A stretch of DNA of 64,000 nt from Neoasaia chiangmaiensis (GCF_002005465.1 NZ_CP014691.1:2054501-2118500); one strand, 5' to 3'. Positions 9,295 through 17,975 are shown, counted from the stretch's first letter. Translations and numbers: made by a program. Notes: generated from the letters alone by a model not told the origin.

Positions 9295-11706
9295 TCAGAA
9301 ATCGGCGCTAATCGTCCCGAAGAACTGCCGTGGCGCACCGAGCACGACCGACTGATAGTCGCCCGTAAGTGGGAAGCCATTCTGGCCCATGGTCGAAATG
9401 TAGTGCTCGTTGGCGAGATTATAGACATTCAGATCGAGCGTGACTTTATGCACGATCCGTGTCTGCAAGCGGTGCGCAAGCAGGCGGGTAAGGTCGTAAC
9501 GGATGCCGGCATTGGCAAGCCAGTAGGCCGGCACTTTCTCGTCACCCGTATAGCTCAGGTTTCGTGTCCCGATATATTGCGCGTCGATATGGAAAAAAGC
9601 TTCGTGCAGGGAATAGGCAAGCTGTCCCTTCCAGGAAAGGCGGGGATAGGCTACGACCTGTTGTCCTTTGACGGCGTAGGTTTGCACGCCGCTTGAGGTC
9701 GTTTGCGTCACGTCGTTCGAATAAGTGGCGTGATCGTAACTGATGCTGCTGGCGAGCGATAATCCATGCAGTGGCCTGAGTTCAAAACCGGCGTCTACGC
9801 CATTCATGGCGACATCGCCGACGTTCTTGATGACCGTATAAGGATTATTCGGATTACCTGTTGAGATTTGCTGAAGGCGGTTCGAGAAGTCTGTGTGGTA
9901 TGCATAGACGTTCCCGGTGAAGATGTGGCTCGTGTAGCGGTAACCGACGGCATAATTCCAGTCTGTCTCGGATGTGAGGCCAGCGCGACTGGCTTCGAAA
10001 GCAGCCTGGGTTGTCGCAAATGGTGAGGCGCCGCCGTTATAGCCCGCGACGGGAAGCACTTTCACATTATTCGCGACATCGAAATAAAATTGGTGACCAG
10101 GCAGAAAAGTCCATTCGCCGCTGACATGCGGCAGGAAAGGCTTCGTTGTCGTCACCCCGTCTCCCCCGGCGATTGCCGTCGTGCGCGTATAGGGTTCCCA
10201 GTTCGCCAGTGCGCCGACCCGTGTCGTGTTGATAACGGAACGGAAACCGGCATGAAGCGCGATCTGCGATGTTAGATGATATGTATCCTGGACATAGCCG
10301 ACAAATGTGTTCGTATTGAAAATCTGATTATATTCCGTACGATAGGGCGAGGTCAGATGCATTCCGTCCACAGGCCGTGCCGTGCCATTCAGGACATCTT
10401 CAAGCAATGGCTCGTCGTATGCGCGTTTGTCGGCATCGAATTTCGTGTTTTCGTACCAGACGCCCCCGTTGATTTCGTTTCCCGCGATCGAATAACTCAA
10501 TGACGAGAGAATACCGAAGCGTTGCGTACTGGGAATGGTCGCCTGTTCAACGAAAGGCGCGCCGGTTGTCGAACTCAGAAGGGGACTTGTGACGGTTCCG
10601 ATCTGATAACTGCTATGACCGTAGGCTGTCGTATTCCAGCGAAGGTTATCCGTCAGGGCAAGGTCAGCATGAATATTTCCGAAATATTGCTGCTGGTTAC
10701 CCGCACCGTCGAAGAACGAGGCGGTATAGGGGCTTGTGAGACGCTGATAGGCTGCGGGCACCGCGCCGCCGGGCCGGCCATTGGCAGCGAGAGCCAGCCG
10801 ATAGGCGACTTCGTACCCATTGGGGGTGCCTTCAAGGTTGTCGATGCCGTAACCGCCATGATGGAACATGTTCAGGTTGTAATCCTGGTAATTTTGCATC
10901 GCCTGATCGGCCCAGTCGAAAAAGGCCGAAATATTGCTGTCATGGCCGATCGGCTGAACGAGTTTCGCGTTGACCTGCTGTTCGAACTGATCCTGCCCGC
11001 CGCGCCATTTGGATGTGTCGTTACGGGCGTAGGAGACGTAGAATCGTGTTCCGGTGCGGTTCAGGTCGCCGCTATCGCCGCGCACAAAGGTGTGGAACAT
11101 CTCATTGCTTCCGAAGGTCTGCACAATGCGGGCGCCGGCCTTATGCGACGGATCGCGGGAAACGAACTGTACTGTTCCGCCGAGGTTACTGATGCTCGCC
11201 GCACCCTCCGAGCCGGCTGAAGCGGAAACGTCGATCCGCTCGATATTTTCCGAGGAAATTGCCACGGCGGGGTTGAGGCCGTTGTTATTGTTCCAAAGCT
11301 GGCTGCCGAGTGGTACGCCATCGAGGGTGAAGCCGATCTGGGTCTGGTCGAACCCATGCATGAGGAATGACTGTCCCCAAAGGTTGAGTCCCTGCGGATC
11401 GGCAGAATTATAGATCACGCCCGGCAGTGTCGTCAGCGCCTTGAGTGCATTCGTTCCCGGCGCGTAATTGGCGATCGTGCGTGAACTGATCGGCGTGACG
11501 ACCCAGTTCGCCTGGCGTTGCGCGTGCACAAGGACCGTCTCGCCTCGAGGCGACTGCTTCACGGCTGGTCGCGAAGTATCATTAGGGGGCGTTGATCGCT
11601 TGGAGGTCGCTGCCAGAGCGCGGCTATCCCAACCGCTCAATATCGTGCAGGCGACAAGCGCTGCCAGGCAGGCGTGATGTGGGTAAAGACGGGCCTGGAT
11701 GAGCAT
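9295..11706 (-). CDS. TonB-dependent outer-membrane receptor
   Basis: An 803-aa receptor with signal peptide (ATG at 11706; cleavage expected near ALAATSK). The plug domain (about residues 60-175) shows FLMHGFDQTQIGFTLDGVPLG and the IERIDVSASAGSEGAASISN-type segment. The remainder alternates polar and aromatic strands as in a 22-stranded barrel and ends in the terminal-aromatic segment FFGTISADF. Such receptors import scarce ligands using TonB energy. It is divergent from a desulfurisation-type gene set, which suggests an organosulfur ligand rather than iron; this is inference. An iron-siderophore role remains possible. Confidence 0.9.
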   Translation of the reverse strand: MLIQARLYPHHACLAALVACTILSGWDSRALAATSKRSTPPNDTSRPAVKQSPRGETVLVHAQRQANWVVTPISSRTIANYAPGTNALKALTTLPGVIYNSADPQGLNLWGQSFLMHGFDQTQIGFTLDGVPLGSQLWNNNNGLNPAVAISSENIERIDVSASAGSEGAASISNLGGTVQFVSRDPSHKAGARIVQTFGSNEMFHTFVRGDSGDLNRTGTRFYVSYARNDTSKWRGGQDQFEQQVNAKLVQPIGHDSNISAFFDWADQAMQNYQDYNLNMFHHGGYGIDNLEGTPNGYEVAYRLALAANGRPGGAVPAAYQRLTSPYTASFFDGAGNQQQYFGNIHADLALTDNLRWNTTAYGHSSYQIGTVTSPLLSSTTGAPFVEQATIPSTQRFGILSSLSYSIAGNEINGGVWYENTKFDADKRAYDEPLLEDVLNGTARPVDGMHLTSPYRTEYNQIFNTNTFVGYVQDTYHLTSQIALHAGFRSVINTTRVGALANWEPYTRTTAIAGGDGVTTTKPFLPHVSGEWTFLPGHQFYFDVANNVKVLPVAGYNGGASPFATTQAAFEASRAGLTSETDWNYAVGYRYTSHIFTGNVYAYHTDFSNRLQQISTGNPNNPYTVIKNVGDVAMNGVDAGFELRPLHGLSLASSISYDHATYSNDVTQTTSSGVQTYAVKGQQVVAYPRLSWKGQLAYSLHEAFFHIDAQYIGTRNLSYTGDEKVPAYWLANAGIRYDLTRLLAHRLQTRIVHKVTLDLNVYNLANEHYISTMGQNGFPLTGDYQSVVLGAPRQFFGTISADF

Positions 11707-11831
11707 CGACGGTTCCTGATATACCAAACAACGACAGAATGTCGTGTTTAAAGCGGCGGAAAGATATCCTGCGCTACGAACGGTGCATAAACCAGAAACA
11801 CGAGTCAATATCGTATCTAACGAATTGGTTT

Positions 11832-11863
11832 CTGTTTACACATACAGAAAGAGTGTTAAACAG
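11832..11863. promoter_or_regulatory. Near-perfect inverted repeat in the divergent promoter region
   Basis: CTGTTTACAC and GTGTTAAACAG face each other across about 11 nt of AT-rich DNA, between the TonB receptor and the SfnB-like gene. It is a plausible operator for coordinate control of both directions. Which regulator binds is unknown; none is encoded nearby. Confidence 0.45.
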
Positions 11864-11931
11864 AATATAGCGACCCTGATATGGGGAACCGCCTCAAGCA
11901 GCCCATCGTTGGGCGCCAAGGAGTTTCGAAC

Positions 11932-13176
11932 GTGTCATATTTCGATCTCGATCGTCCCCGCAGCCTGTGGGGCGATGCGCCTCTGAGTGATGGGCTCGAA
12001 ACCGCGAGATCCGCCTTCGCCCCGGTACTGAGCGCTATCGAAGAGGCTTCGCTTGCCGCCGAACTGCAACGCACCCTGCCTTTTGAGCCCATTGCGGAAC
12101 TCAGGCAGGTCCGTTTCCCAGCGTTGCGCGTTCCGGAAAACTACGGGGGGTTCGGCGCTTCGCTTGTCGAACTGTTCGAGTTTATCATTGCCCTGGGCGC
12201 TGCTGATTCAAACGTGGCGCAGGCTTTGCGCGCGCATTTCGGCTTCGTCGAGCATGTGCTTTCCACGCCGGATGGTGATTATCGACGCCGCTGGCTGGAT
12301 CGGCTGGGGCGAGGTGATATCGCCGGTGCGGCGGCGGCGGAAACACCGGGTGCTGCGCGCGATCGTTTCGAAACCGTCCTGTCTGAAAAAAATGGGCAAT
12401 GGGTTATCAACGGCACGAAATTCTTCACCACCGGCTCGCTTTACGCCGATTGGCTTACGGTAACGGCAACCGCGCCGGATGGCCGGACAGCCAAATGTGC
12501 TGCTTCCCGCCATGATGCAGGTCTTGAGATTCTCGATGACTGGGACGGAATCGGCCAGCGACTGACCGCCAGCGGAACAGCGCATTTCCGCGATGTGCAG
12601 GCACAAGATAACGAACATCACTACGGTAACACGGAGTTTCCGCACTCGCAGGGATTCTTCCAGCTCTATCATCTGGCCACGACGGCTGGCATCGCACAAG
12701 CTGCGGCACGCAACCTGTCTGACGCGGTGGCCCGGCGACGACGCAGCTTTACCCATGCGGCAGGCGAACTGCCTGCATCCGACCCGCAGATTCTCGAATT
12801 GGTCGGGAGAGTGTCGTCTGCCGCACATGCCGCCACGGCCATCGTCCGTCAGGCGGCACGCACGCTTCAGTTTGCCCAGCAAAGCGGACAGGATGCGGAC
12901 GGCCTGGCCATCAAGCGCGCCGAACTTGAAATTTATCAGGCTCAGGAAGTCGTCTTTCCTTTGACGCTTGATGCGGCCACGCTCCTGTTCGATGCATTGG
13001 GTGGAACGGCAACCTTGCGGCGTGCCGGTCTCGACCGCTTCTGGCGCAATATTCGGACGATCGCCTGCCATAATCCACGCGTTTATCGCACCCGCATCGT
13101 GGGCGATTATGCGGTCAACGGCACTTTGCCGCCGGCGCAATGGCGGGTTGGTGCCTCTTCCGTCTCGGGTGGCTGA
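11932..13176 (+). CDS. SfnB-like acyl-CoA-dehydrogenase-family protein (organosulfur metabolism)
   Basis: A 414-aa flavoprotein with the acyl-CoA-dehydrogenase/flavin-monooxygenase fold: an N-terminal helical part (RVPENYGGFGASLVE near residue 65), a middle beta part (NGTKFFTTGSLYADWLTVTA) and a C-terminal helical bundle ending DRFWRNIRTIACHNPRVYR. This layout matches the SfnB/DszC-like group that works with FMN monooxygenases in sulfone, sulfide or sulfonate breakdown. I chose the GTG at 11932 because AAGGAG lies 8 nt upstream; the ATG at 11881 has no such site. It heads an operon with an FMN monooxygenase, a transporter and a dioxygenase. The exact substrate is unknown. Confidence 0.78.
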   Translation: MSYFDLDRPRSLWGDAPLSDGLETARSAFAPVLSAIEEASLAAELQRTLPFEPIAELRQVRFPALRVPENYGGFGASLVELFEFIIALGAADSNVAQALRAHFGFVEHVLSTPDGDYRRRWLDRLGRGDIAGAAAAETPGAARDRFETVLSEKNGQWVINGTKFFTTGSLYADWLTVTATAPDGRTAKCAASRHDAGLEILDDWDGIGQRLTASGTAHFRDVQAQDNEHHYGNTEFPHSQGFFQLYHLATTAGIAQAAARNLSDAVARRRRSFTHAAGELPASDPQILELVGRVSSAAHAATAIVRQAARTLQFAQQSGQDADGLAIKRAELEIYQAQEVVFPLTLDAATLLFDALGGTATLRRAGLDRFWRNIRTIACHNPRVYRTRIVGDYAVNGTLPPAQWRVGASSVSGG

Positions 13177-13255
13177 AGCCTCCGCTTAACCTGACGCGAC
13201 TGCCGCGCCCGGCTTCGCTCTTCCTGTTCTTTCTCATGCCGAAGGGACCGCGTTC

Positions 13256-14632
13256 ATGCCCGACGCCCCCATCTTGCTCAGTGCCTTTACCATGGCGACG
13301 GTTTCTCATCTCAACTACGGCTTATGGCGCCATCCGGACGACCAGACGCATCGTTATACGGACATCTCTTATTGGGTCGAACTTGCGCAATTCCTGGAAA
13401 AATCCGGGTTCGATTGCGTGTTCATCGCTGATGCCCTCGGTATGATCGATGTCTATGGCGGTAGTGCGGATGCGTCGCTTCGGCATGGGGTGCAGTCTCC
13501 ACTGATCGATCCGCTTCTTCTGGTTTCAGCAATGGCTGCGGCCACCGATCGCCTGGGCTTTGGCGTCACATTGTCGACGACATATGAATTTCCCTACATC
13601 GCAGCACGGAAATTTTCGACGCTCGACCATCTGACGCATGGCCGGATCGGCTGGAATATTGTGACATCGCAGCAGGAGAGCGCGGCACGCAACCTGGGTC
13701 TCGATCAGCAGATTCCGCACGACGAGCGTTACGCGCGGGCCGAGGAGTTTATGGAGGTCGTCTATAAACTCTGGCAGAATTCGTGGGAGGACGACGCTGT
13801 CGTGCGCCGCACCGGGCCGGATGGCGAAAGCGTTTATACCGTGCCCGAGAAGGTTCATCCGATCCGTCATGAAGGACGGTATTTCCGCGTGCCTGACGGT
13901 CATGTTTCCGCGCCCAGTCCCCAGCGTGTGCCCCTTCTTCTGCAAGCGGGCGCCTCCTCAAGTGGTTCCGACTTCGCGGCGCGCCATGCGGAGGTGATTT
14001 TTGTCGTGGGTGCTGGCGCCCGGGGCGTGCGCGACAACGTCCGGCGCATCCGAGCCAAGGCTGAAGGTTTTGGGCGAGACCCGCGCAGTCTGAAGTTCCT
14101 CACCGCCGTTGCGATCGTCACAGGCGAAAACGACGAAGAAGCGCTCGACAAGCTATGCGAATACCAGCGTTATTATGACCCGACGGCCTCCATCGTGCAT
14201 TATGCCTCAATGACCGGCGTGGATTGGGCAGCGACCGCATCGGACGCCGTGCTGCATTATCGGACTACCCAGGCAAGTCAGTCCGTCCTGAAGCAGTTCG
14301 ATCCGGAAGTCAGTGGCCGGACATGGACCTTGTCCGAAGCTGCCAATCCGAAGGACGGCTTCGGGCGCGCCACGACCTTTGTCGGCGGCCCGAAAACCGT
14401 TGCCGATGCACTTGAAGCCTGGCTTTCCGATACCGAGACGGATGGGATCAATCTCATCCAGCTCATCAACCCTGCGAGTTATGCCGACTTCGCCCGGTAT
14501 GTGATGCCTGAACTTCGAGCCCGTGGACGGCTTCGTGCGTCGGACGCCACAACCCTGCGCGCGCGAATTTTTCCGGAGCATGGTTCGTCACGTCCACGTT
14601 CCGATCATCCGGCTGCCCGCCATGCCCGATAA
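13256..14632 (+). CDS. NtaA/SnaA/DmoA-type FMN-dependent (LLM-class) monooxygenase
   Basis: A 458-aa flavin-dependent monooxygenase using reduced FMN supplied by a separate reductase. Recognisable family segments are the N-terminal HLNYGLWRHPDDQ, FIADALGMIDVYGG, the long-insert type IGWNIVTSQQESAARNLGL near residue 135, YFRVPDGHVSAPSPQRVPLL and LLQAGASSSGSDFAARHAE. These place it in the NtaA/DmoA/DszA subgroup, which cleaves C-S or C-N bonds, rather than SsuD proper. Its end overlaps the MFS gene start by 11 nt. The flavin reductase partner is not encoded here. Confidence 0.85.
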   Translation: MPDAPILLSAFTMATVSHLNYGLWRHPDDQTHRYTDISYWVELAQFLEKSGFDCVFIADALGMIDVYGGSADASLRHGVQSPLIDPLLLVSAMAAATDRLGFGVTLSTTYEFPYIAARKFSTLDHLTHGRIGWNIVTSQQESAARNLGLDQQIPHDERYARAEEFMEVVYKLWQNSWEDDAVVRRTGPDGESVYTVPEKVHPIRHEGRYFRVPDGHVSAPSPQRVPLLLQAGASSSGSDFAARHAEVIFVVGAGARGVRDNVRRIRAKAEGFGRDPRSLKFLTAVAIVTGENDEEALDKLCEYQRYYDPTASIVHYASMTGVDWAATASDAVLHYRTTQASQSVLKQFDPEVSGRTWTLSEAANPKDGFGRATTFVGGPKTVADALEAWLSDTETDGINLIQLINPASYADFARYVMPELRARGRLRASDATTLRARIFPEHGSSRPRSDHPAARHAR

Positions 14633-15953
14633 TACTTCATTCCTTCGATCTGCGGATATGTTACCCAGCAGGGCGCGCGGGGATCGTTTGCCACGCGATT
14701 TCTCCTTTCAGTATGCCGGGTTGCTGCTCTTCATGATCGGCGATGGAATCGAGACGGGATTCCTGTCGCCTTATCTCGTTCATCTCGGCTTCGGCGTGCG
14801 CGATGTCTCGCTGGTGTTCACCATCTATGGCGTGGCCGTTGCGGCGGCGGCCTGGGCGTCGGGATTGTTGTGCGATGCGTTTGGTCCGCGCCGCGTAATC
14901 CTTACCGGTTTCGGCATCTGGCTCCTGCCGCAGCTGGTATTTCTGTTGATTGCCGTTCCCCATCAGTCTTTCTGGTTGGTTCTGATGAGTTACGGCATAC
15001 GGGGGGCCGGGTATCCTCTGCTGGCATATGGCATCCTGACGCTCCTGATGACGGAAGTGCGTCGGGAGGCGAGGGGACTTGCATCCGGCTTGTTCTGGTT
15101 TTGCTTTACGGCCGGTTTGCTGACGCTCGGCACGTTGCTCGCGCAGATATCCCTGCCGCATCTGGGCGAGTATCGGACACTCTGGGCTGCACTTATCGCC
15201 GTATTGGGCGGCGGCCTTCTGGCGCTCGTTGGGCTTGATCGTCGCGGTGGCTCGACAACCGTATCGGGTGAGGTCGGCGCAAATGGTAATATCGCTGCGC
15301 GAAAACGCCTTTCGCTCTCGGCGCTCGTGCCGCTTGCGCGCCTGCCGCGGTCGGTTCTGCTGATCTGCGTGGTGCGGGCCATCAATTCCAGCGCAACGCA
15401 CGGGATCATTGTTTTCCTGCCACTATTCTTCGTTCAGGATGCTCATATGACCACGGGGGAGTGGCTCACCTTCCTCGAAATCACCTATCTCGCGAATATC
15501 ATTGCCAATGCGATCGTGGGCGCGGTGAGCGATCGCGTTTCCTGGACGGGGATCGTGATCTGGGTGGGCGGTGTTGGCAGTGCCGCAACGTGTCTGCTGC
15601 TTTACTGGGTACCGCACTGGTATGGGGGCGCCGATCCATCGCTCGTTTATATGACCGGCGCGCTCTTTGGCGTGGCACTTGCCGGTTATGTGCCGCTTTC
15701 GGCGCTTGCGCCAACTTTGCTGCCTGAAAATCCGGGGCTGGCGATGTCCTTTCTCAATTTCGGCGCGGGGTGCAGCGTCTGGATCGGCCCCTTGGTCGTC
15801 TATCTTTTCCTGCCAGCGCTCGGGACCATAGGGGTCATTATCATTTATTCGGCGCTCTTCCTTTTGAGCAGTGTCCTCACGCTTGGGATCAGCGAGCCTG
15901 TCCATGCCCGTCGCGCGTCCATCACCGCGCCACTCAAAGGAATAAAATCATGA
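14622..15953 (+). CDS. MFS transporter (RbtT/CsbX-like), in the organosulfur operon
   Basis: A 443-aa inner-membrane secondary transporter with about 12 hydrophobic segments. The first half has FSFQYAGLLLFMIGDGIETGF and the cytoplasmic-loop motif ASGLLCDAFGPRRVILTG. A polar central loop (about 205-225) separates the halves. The start ATG at 14622 lies inside the end of the monooxygenase gene and the stop overlaps the dioxygenase ATG (ATGA), so all three are coupled. It resembles polyol/organic-acid MFS proteins; in this context it probably imports the sulfur compound or exports the desulfurised product. That role is inferred. Confidence 0.82.
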   Translation: MPDNTSFLRSADMLPSRARGDRLPRDFSFQYAGLLLFMIGDGIETGFLSPYLVHLGFGVRDVSLVFTIYGVAVAAAAWASGLLCDAFGPRRVILTGFGIWLLPQLVFLLIAVPHQSFWLVLMSYGIRGAGYPLLAYGILTLLMTEVRREARGLASGLFWFCFTAGLLTLGTLLAQISLPHLGEYRTLWAALIAVLGGGLLALVGLDRRGGSTTVSGEVGANGNIAARKRLSLSALVPLARLPRSVLLICVVRAINSSATHGIIVFLPLFFVQDAHMTTGEWLTFLEITYLANIIANAIVGAVSDRVSWTGIVIWVGGVGSAATCLLLYWVPHWYGGADPSLVYMTGALFGVALAGYVPLSALAPTLLPENPGLAMSFLNFGAGCSVWIGPLVVYLFLPALGTIGVIIIYSALFLLSSVLTLGISEPVHARRASITAPLKGIKS

Positions 15954-16825
15954 CGAACACAACAGCGGTACAGTTCGGGCTGGAGAAAGTCGGTGCCAGG
16001 CTCGGCGCGGTCATCCATGGGATGGATGCGCGTCAATCGCTTGACGCGGAACAGCAATCCTTCCTTCGCGACGCGCTCCTGCGTCACAAGGTGATTTTTC
16101 TCCGTCATCAACATCTCGACGATGCCCAGCATGAAATTCTGAGCCGCGTTTTCGGCGAGCCGATCCGTCATCCGACCATTCCTGCTCCGGATGGCACGGA
16201 CTTTATTTTCGACGTCAAATCCCGCCATGGTCGCTCAACCGATTCCTGGCACACTGATGTAACGTTTGTGCCGAATTATCCCAAGGCCTCGATCCTGCGT
16301 GCCGTGCAGATTCCGCCGTATGGCGGCGGCACGATCTGGGCGAATACGGCGACGGCTTACGACGATCTTCCGGAACCGCTCAAGGCGTTGGCCGACACTG
16401 CCTGGGCGATTCACAGCAACGATTACGACACGAATTTTCATAAGCATGATGCGCGAAAGGAAGAGATTGCCGATTTTCGTGCGGCATTCGTCTCGACAAT
16501 CTATCGTACTGAGCATCCGGTCGTGCGCGTGCATCCAGAGACTGGTGAACGTACGCTTGTGCTGGGTCACTTCGTCGTGGGACTGCGCGGCATTCCGACC
16601 CGTCAGGCCAATCGCATTGTTGAAATTCTTCAGGACTATGTCACGCAGATTGACAATACGGTCATCTGGCGCTGGCAGCCGGGTGACGTCGCGATCTGGG
16701 ATAATCGTGCAACACAACACTATGCGCCCGCCGATTTTGACGAGGAAGGGCGGCATCTGCGGCGTATCACGGTCGAGGGCGATATTCCGGTTTCAATCGA
16801 CGGACGTCAAAGCCGACCTTTCTGA
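15950..16825 (+). CDS. TauD/TfdA-family Fe(II)/2-oxoglutarate dioxygenase
   Basis: A 291-aa enzyme of the taurine/alkylsulfatase dioxygenase family. It couples 2-oxoglutarate decarboxylation to hydroxylation next to a sulfonate or sulfate group, releasing sulfite or sulfate. The iron ligands are visible as WHTDVTF (HxD, about residues 103-105) and the distal His in ATQHYAPADF. The 2-oxoglutarate-binding Arg lies in LRRITVEG near the C-terminus. It is the last gene of the operon and its ATG overlaps the MFS stop. Alkylsulfatase (AtsK-like) or sulfonate activity fit equally. Confidence 0.88.
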   Translation: MTNTTAVQFGLEKVGARLGAVIHGMDARQSLDAEQQSFLRDALLRHKVIFLRHQHLDDAQHEILSRVFGEPIRHPTIPAPDGTDFIFDVKSRHGRSTDSWHTDVTFVPNYPKASILRAVQIPPYGGGTIWANTATAYDDLPEPLKALADTAWAIHSNDYDTNFHKHDARKEEIADFRAAFVSTIYRTEHPVVRVHPETGERTLVLGHFVVGLRGIPTRQANRIVEILQDYVTQIDNTVIWRWQPGDVAIWDNRATQHYAPADFDEEGRHLRRITVEGDIPVSIDGRQSRPF

Positions 16826-16954
16826 CTGGCTCCTGTTGTCGATAGTTGGTGACCCTGTCTCCTGGAATGCCCTCGATTTGAAGCAAGGTCTGTTTTCTGG
16901 AGACGGATAATGAAGAAAGCCCGATTTATGCAGGACCAGATCATCGGGTCCTGA
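16826..16954 (+). pseudogene. IS3-family insertion sequence remnant (left end and first codons of orfA)
   Basis: A leader resembling an IS3-family left end (TGACCCTGTCTCCTGGAAT near 16850) precedes ATG at 16910. The reading MKKARFMQDQIIGS matches the start of IS3-group OrfA proteins, then hits a stop (16952-16954). The rest of the element is gone. It marks the left border of the decayed prophage region. Confidence 0.6.
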
Positions 16955-17067
16955 AAGAGCGTCGGGCTCGCGGCGAGAGTCTGGTATTCAGTCTTCTGGC
17001 TTGTGATTGTAGCACTGCTGATGCTGGCCCTTGTCAGGCTGTCATTTCTGGCAGCCTGACGGACACG
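16955..17067. other. Non-coding stretch with a 9-bp stem hairpin
   Basis: Between the IS remnant and the first integrase relic. GTCAGGCTG and CAGCCTGAC (about 17032-17059) can pair across a 10-nt loop. There is no clean T-run, so a terminator call is weak. The frame upstream of the hairpin reads a hydrophobic stretch (VFWLVIVALLMLALVRL) without a start, possibly a gene fragment. Confidence 0.35.
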
Positions 17068-17286
17068 TTATTCTTTATCGGCAGAGCTACGCTTTTCATG
17101 CGCGATGGCTTTCGCGGCCAGATCTTCCGTGTGAGACTGATAGTAGCGGTCCAGAGATTTGATATCCTTGTGGCCGGTCACGCGGCGGAGTTCGAGCGGG
17201 TTGGTGTAAATTCTTGCGAGATGGATCGTGGCCTCATGGCGAAGGTCATGAAACGTGAGGTCCCTGAGGCTGGCTTTGTTCGTCAC
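17068..17286 (-). pseudogene. Tyrosine recombinase (phage integrase) C-terminal fragment
   Basis: A 72-codon fragment matching the end of a tyrosine recombinase. LTFHDLRHEATIHLARIY carries the HxLRH box, VTGHKDIKSLDRYYQ carries the second His and the nucleophilic Tyr. The upstream catalytic Arg and DNA-binding domains are absent. It meets the plus-strand integrase relic head to head at about 17287, so it belongs to a different element from the tRNA-Glu prophage. Confidence 0.75.
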
Positions 17287-17289
17287 ATC

Positions 17290-17517
17290 CCGACCGGCTC
17301 GCGATGGTCATTCGCCAAGGCGTGCGAACGGGCCGGGCTGACGTGGAAATCCACGCCCCACCATCTCAGGCACTCGGTCGCATCCTGATTCGCGATGGAC
17401 CATGTGCCGATCGATCAGGCGGCGGACTGGCTGGCGACAGACCCTGCGACGCTACGGCGCGTCCATCGCGAGTTCGACCCGTCTTATCTTCGTGGCATTG
17501 CGGATGATTTTGAATGA
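17290..17517 (+). pseudogene. Decayed integrase of a second tRNA-Glu prophage
   Basis: A C-terminal integrase relic homologous to the integrase at 33769-34557. It shares the GSRWSFAKACERAGL region, TPHHLRHSVAS, then an in-frame TGA (17386-17388) where the other copy has Trp, then DHVPIDQAADWLATDP and REFDPSYL. The catalytic Tyr of the VYRKFD motif is His here (RRVHREFD). It ends 57 nt before the left att repeat, mirroring the 54-nt spacing of the right-hand integrase. It is the remnant of a related prophage integrated in tandem. Confidence 0.8.
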
Positions 17518-17573
17518 TAGTGGTCCATCTGGACCACAACACACCTTGTGGGTAACTAAAATTACCCAACAGA

Positions 17574-17626
17574 ATCAATGGCGTCCCGTACGGGATTCGA
17601 ACCCGTGTTGCCGCCGTGAAAGGGCG
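17574..17626. repeat. attL-side direct repeat (53 bp)
   Basis: Identical over 53 bp to 34611-34663, which covers the T-arm, variable region and 3' anticodon stem of tRNA-Glu. Similarity extends weakly upstream (GGTAACTAAAATTACCCAAC against GATAACTAGAATTACCCAAC at the right). Here the tRNA 5' half is missing, so this copy is the phage-side remnant. Confidence 0.9.
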
Positions 17627-17784
17627 TAAGTGATTACGCTATTTCAAGGCATTATATGCAATCATCAACAGGTATGCGGGCTCGTAAAACGGCTATAAAC
17701 AGCCATCCACGAAACCGTTGATGTTCAGGTGAACATTTTCACTCCCCCCTGTACTCCGCCGCCCGAATGTGAGATTCTGCGTGG

Positions 17785-17853
17785 GCTGCGGTGACCCGAG
17801 AAGAACGGCTGGGTAAAGCCAGTGGGCCGGTGAAACTCCGGATAAGCCGCAGC
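17785..17853 (+). other. Structured element A upstream of the phage tRNA
   Basis: A 69-nt block closed by a perfect 7-bp stem (GCTGCGG 17785-17791 with CCGCAGC 17847-17853). It contains internal hairpins GGCT-gggtaa-AGCC and CCGG-tgaaact-CCGG. The segment from 17793 resembles element B on the other side of the tRNA (GAAGAAC, then GGCCGGTGRAA). It is probably an RNA structure; the function is unknown. Confidence 0.45.
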
Positions 17854-17859
17854 ACATGA

Positions 17860-17936
17860 CGTAGGGTGGAGCAGCCCGGTAGCTCGCCAGCCTCATAAGC
17901 TGGAGGTCGTCGGTTCGAATCCGGACCCTGCAACCA
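17860..17936 (+). tRNA. Phage-encoded tRNA-Met (CAU), initiator-like with altered anticodon stem
   Basis: A full cloverleaf with encoded CCA. It has an unpaired C1:A72 end and an A11:T24 pair in the D stem, both hallmarks of bacterial initiator tRNA, and a CTCATAA anticodon loop. The three consecutive G:C pairs that initiators need at 29-31:39-41 are replaced by A-T, G-C, C-G (stem CCAGC/GCTGG). Pair 49:65 is a G-A mismatch. It may be a decaying copy or a tRNA with changed function. Confidence 0.85.
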
Positions 17937-17975
17937 GAAGCCGCGCGCCTATAGCTGCTGTATGGGTAACGCGGC

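Larger units (their letters stand above)
16826..17573. mobile_element. Remnant of an older prophage left of attL, with IS debris
   Basis: This stretch holds an IS3 fragment and two integrase relics and nothing intact. The plus-strand relic sits beside an att repeat just as the right-hand integrase does, so an earlier related element occupied this site before nearly complete deletion. No outer att copy is visible at its left edge. Confidence 0.6.

Noticed and set aside
17032-17059. Rho-independent terminator
   Set aside because: The 9-bp stem is good but it is not followed by a T-run on either strand.
16826-17067. Outer att copy for the left prophage relic
   Set aside because: No sequence resembling the 53-bp tRNA-Glu repeat is present here; it has been lost or lies outside what can be recognised.
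17739-17933. Minus-strand frame reading MQGPDSNRRPPAYEAGELPG
   Set aside because: This is the well-known artefact of translating the antisense strand of a tRNA; the tRNA-Met gene lies here.
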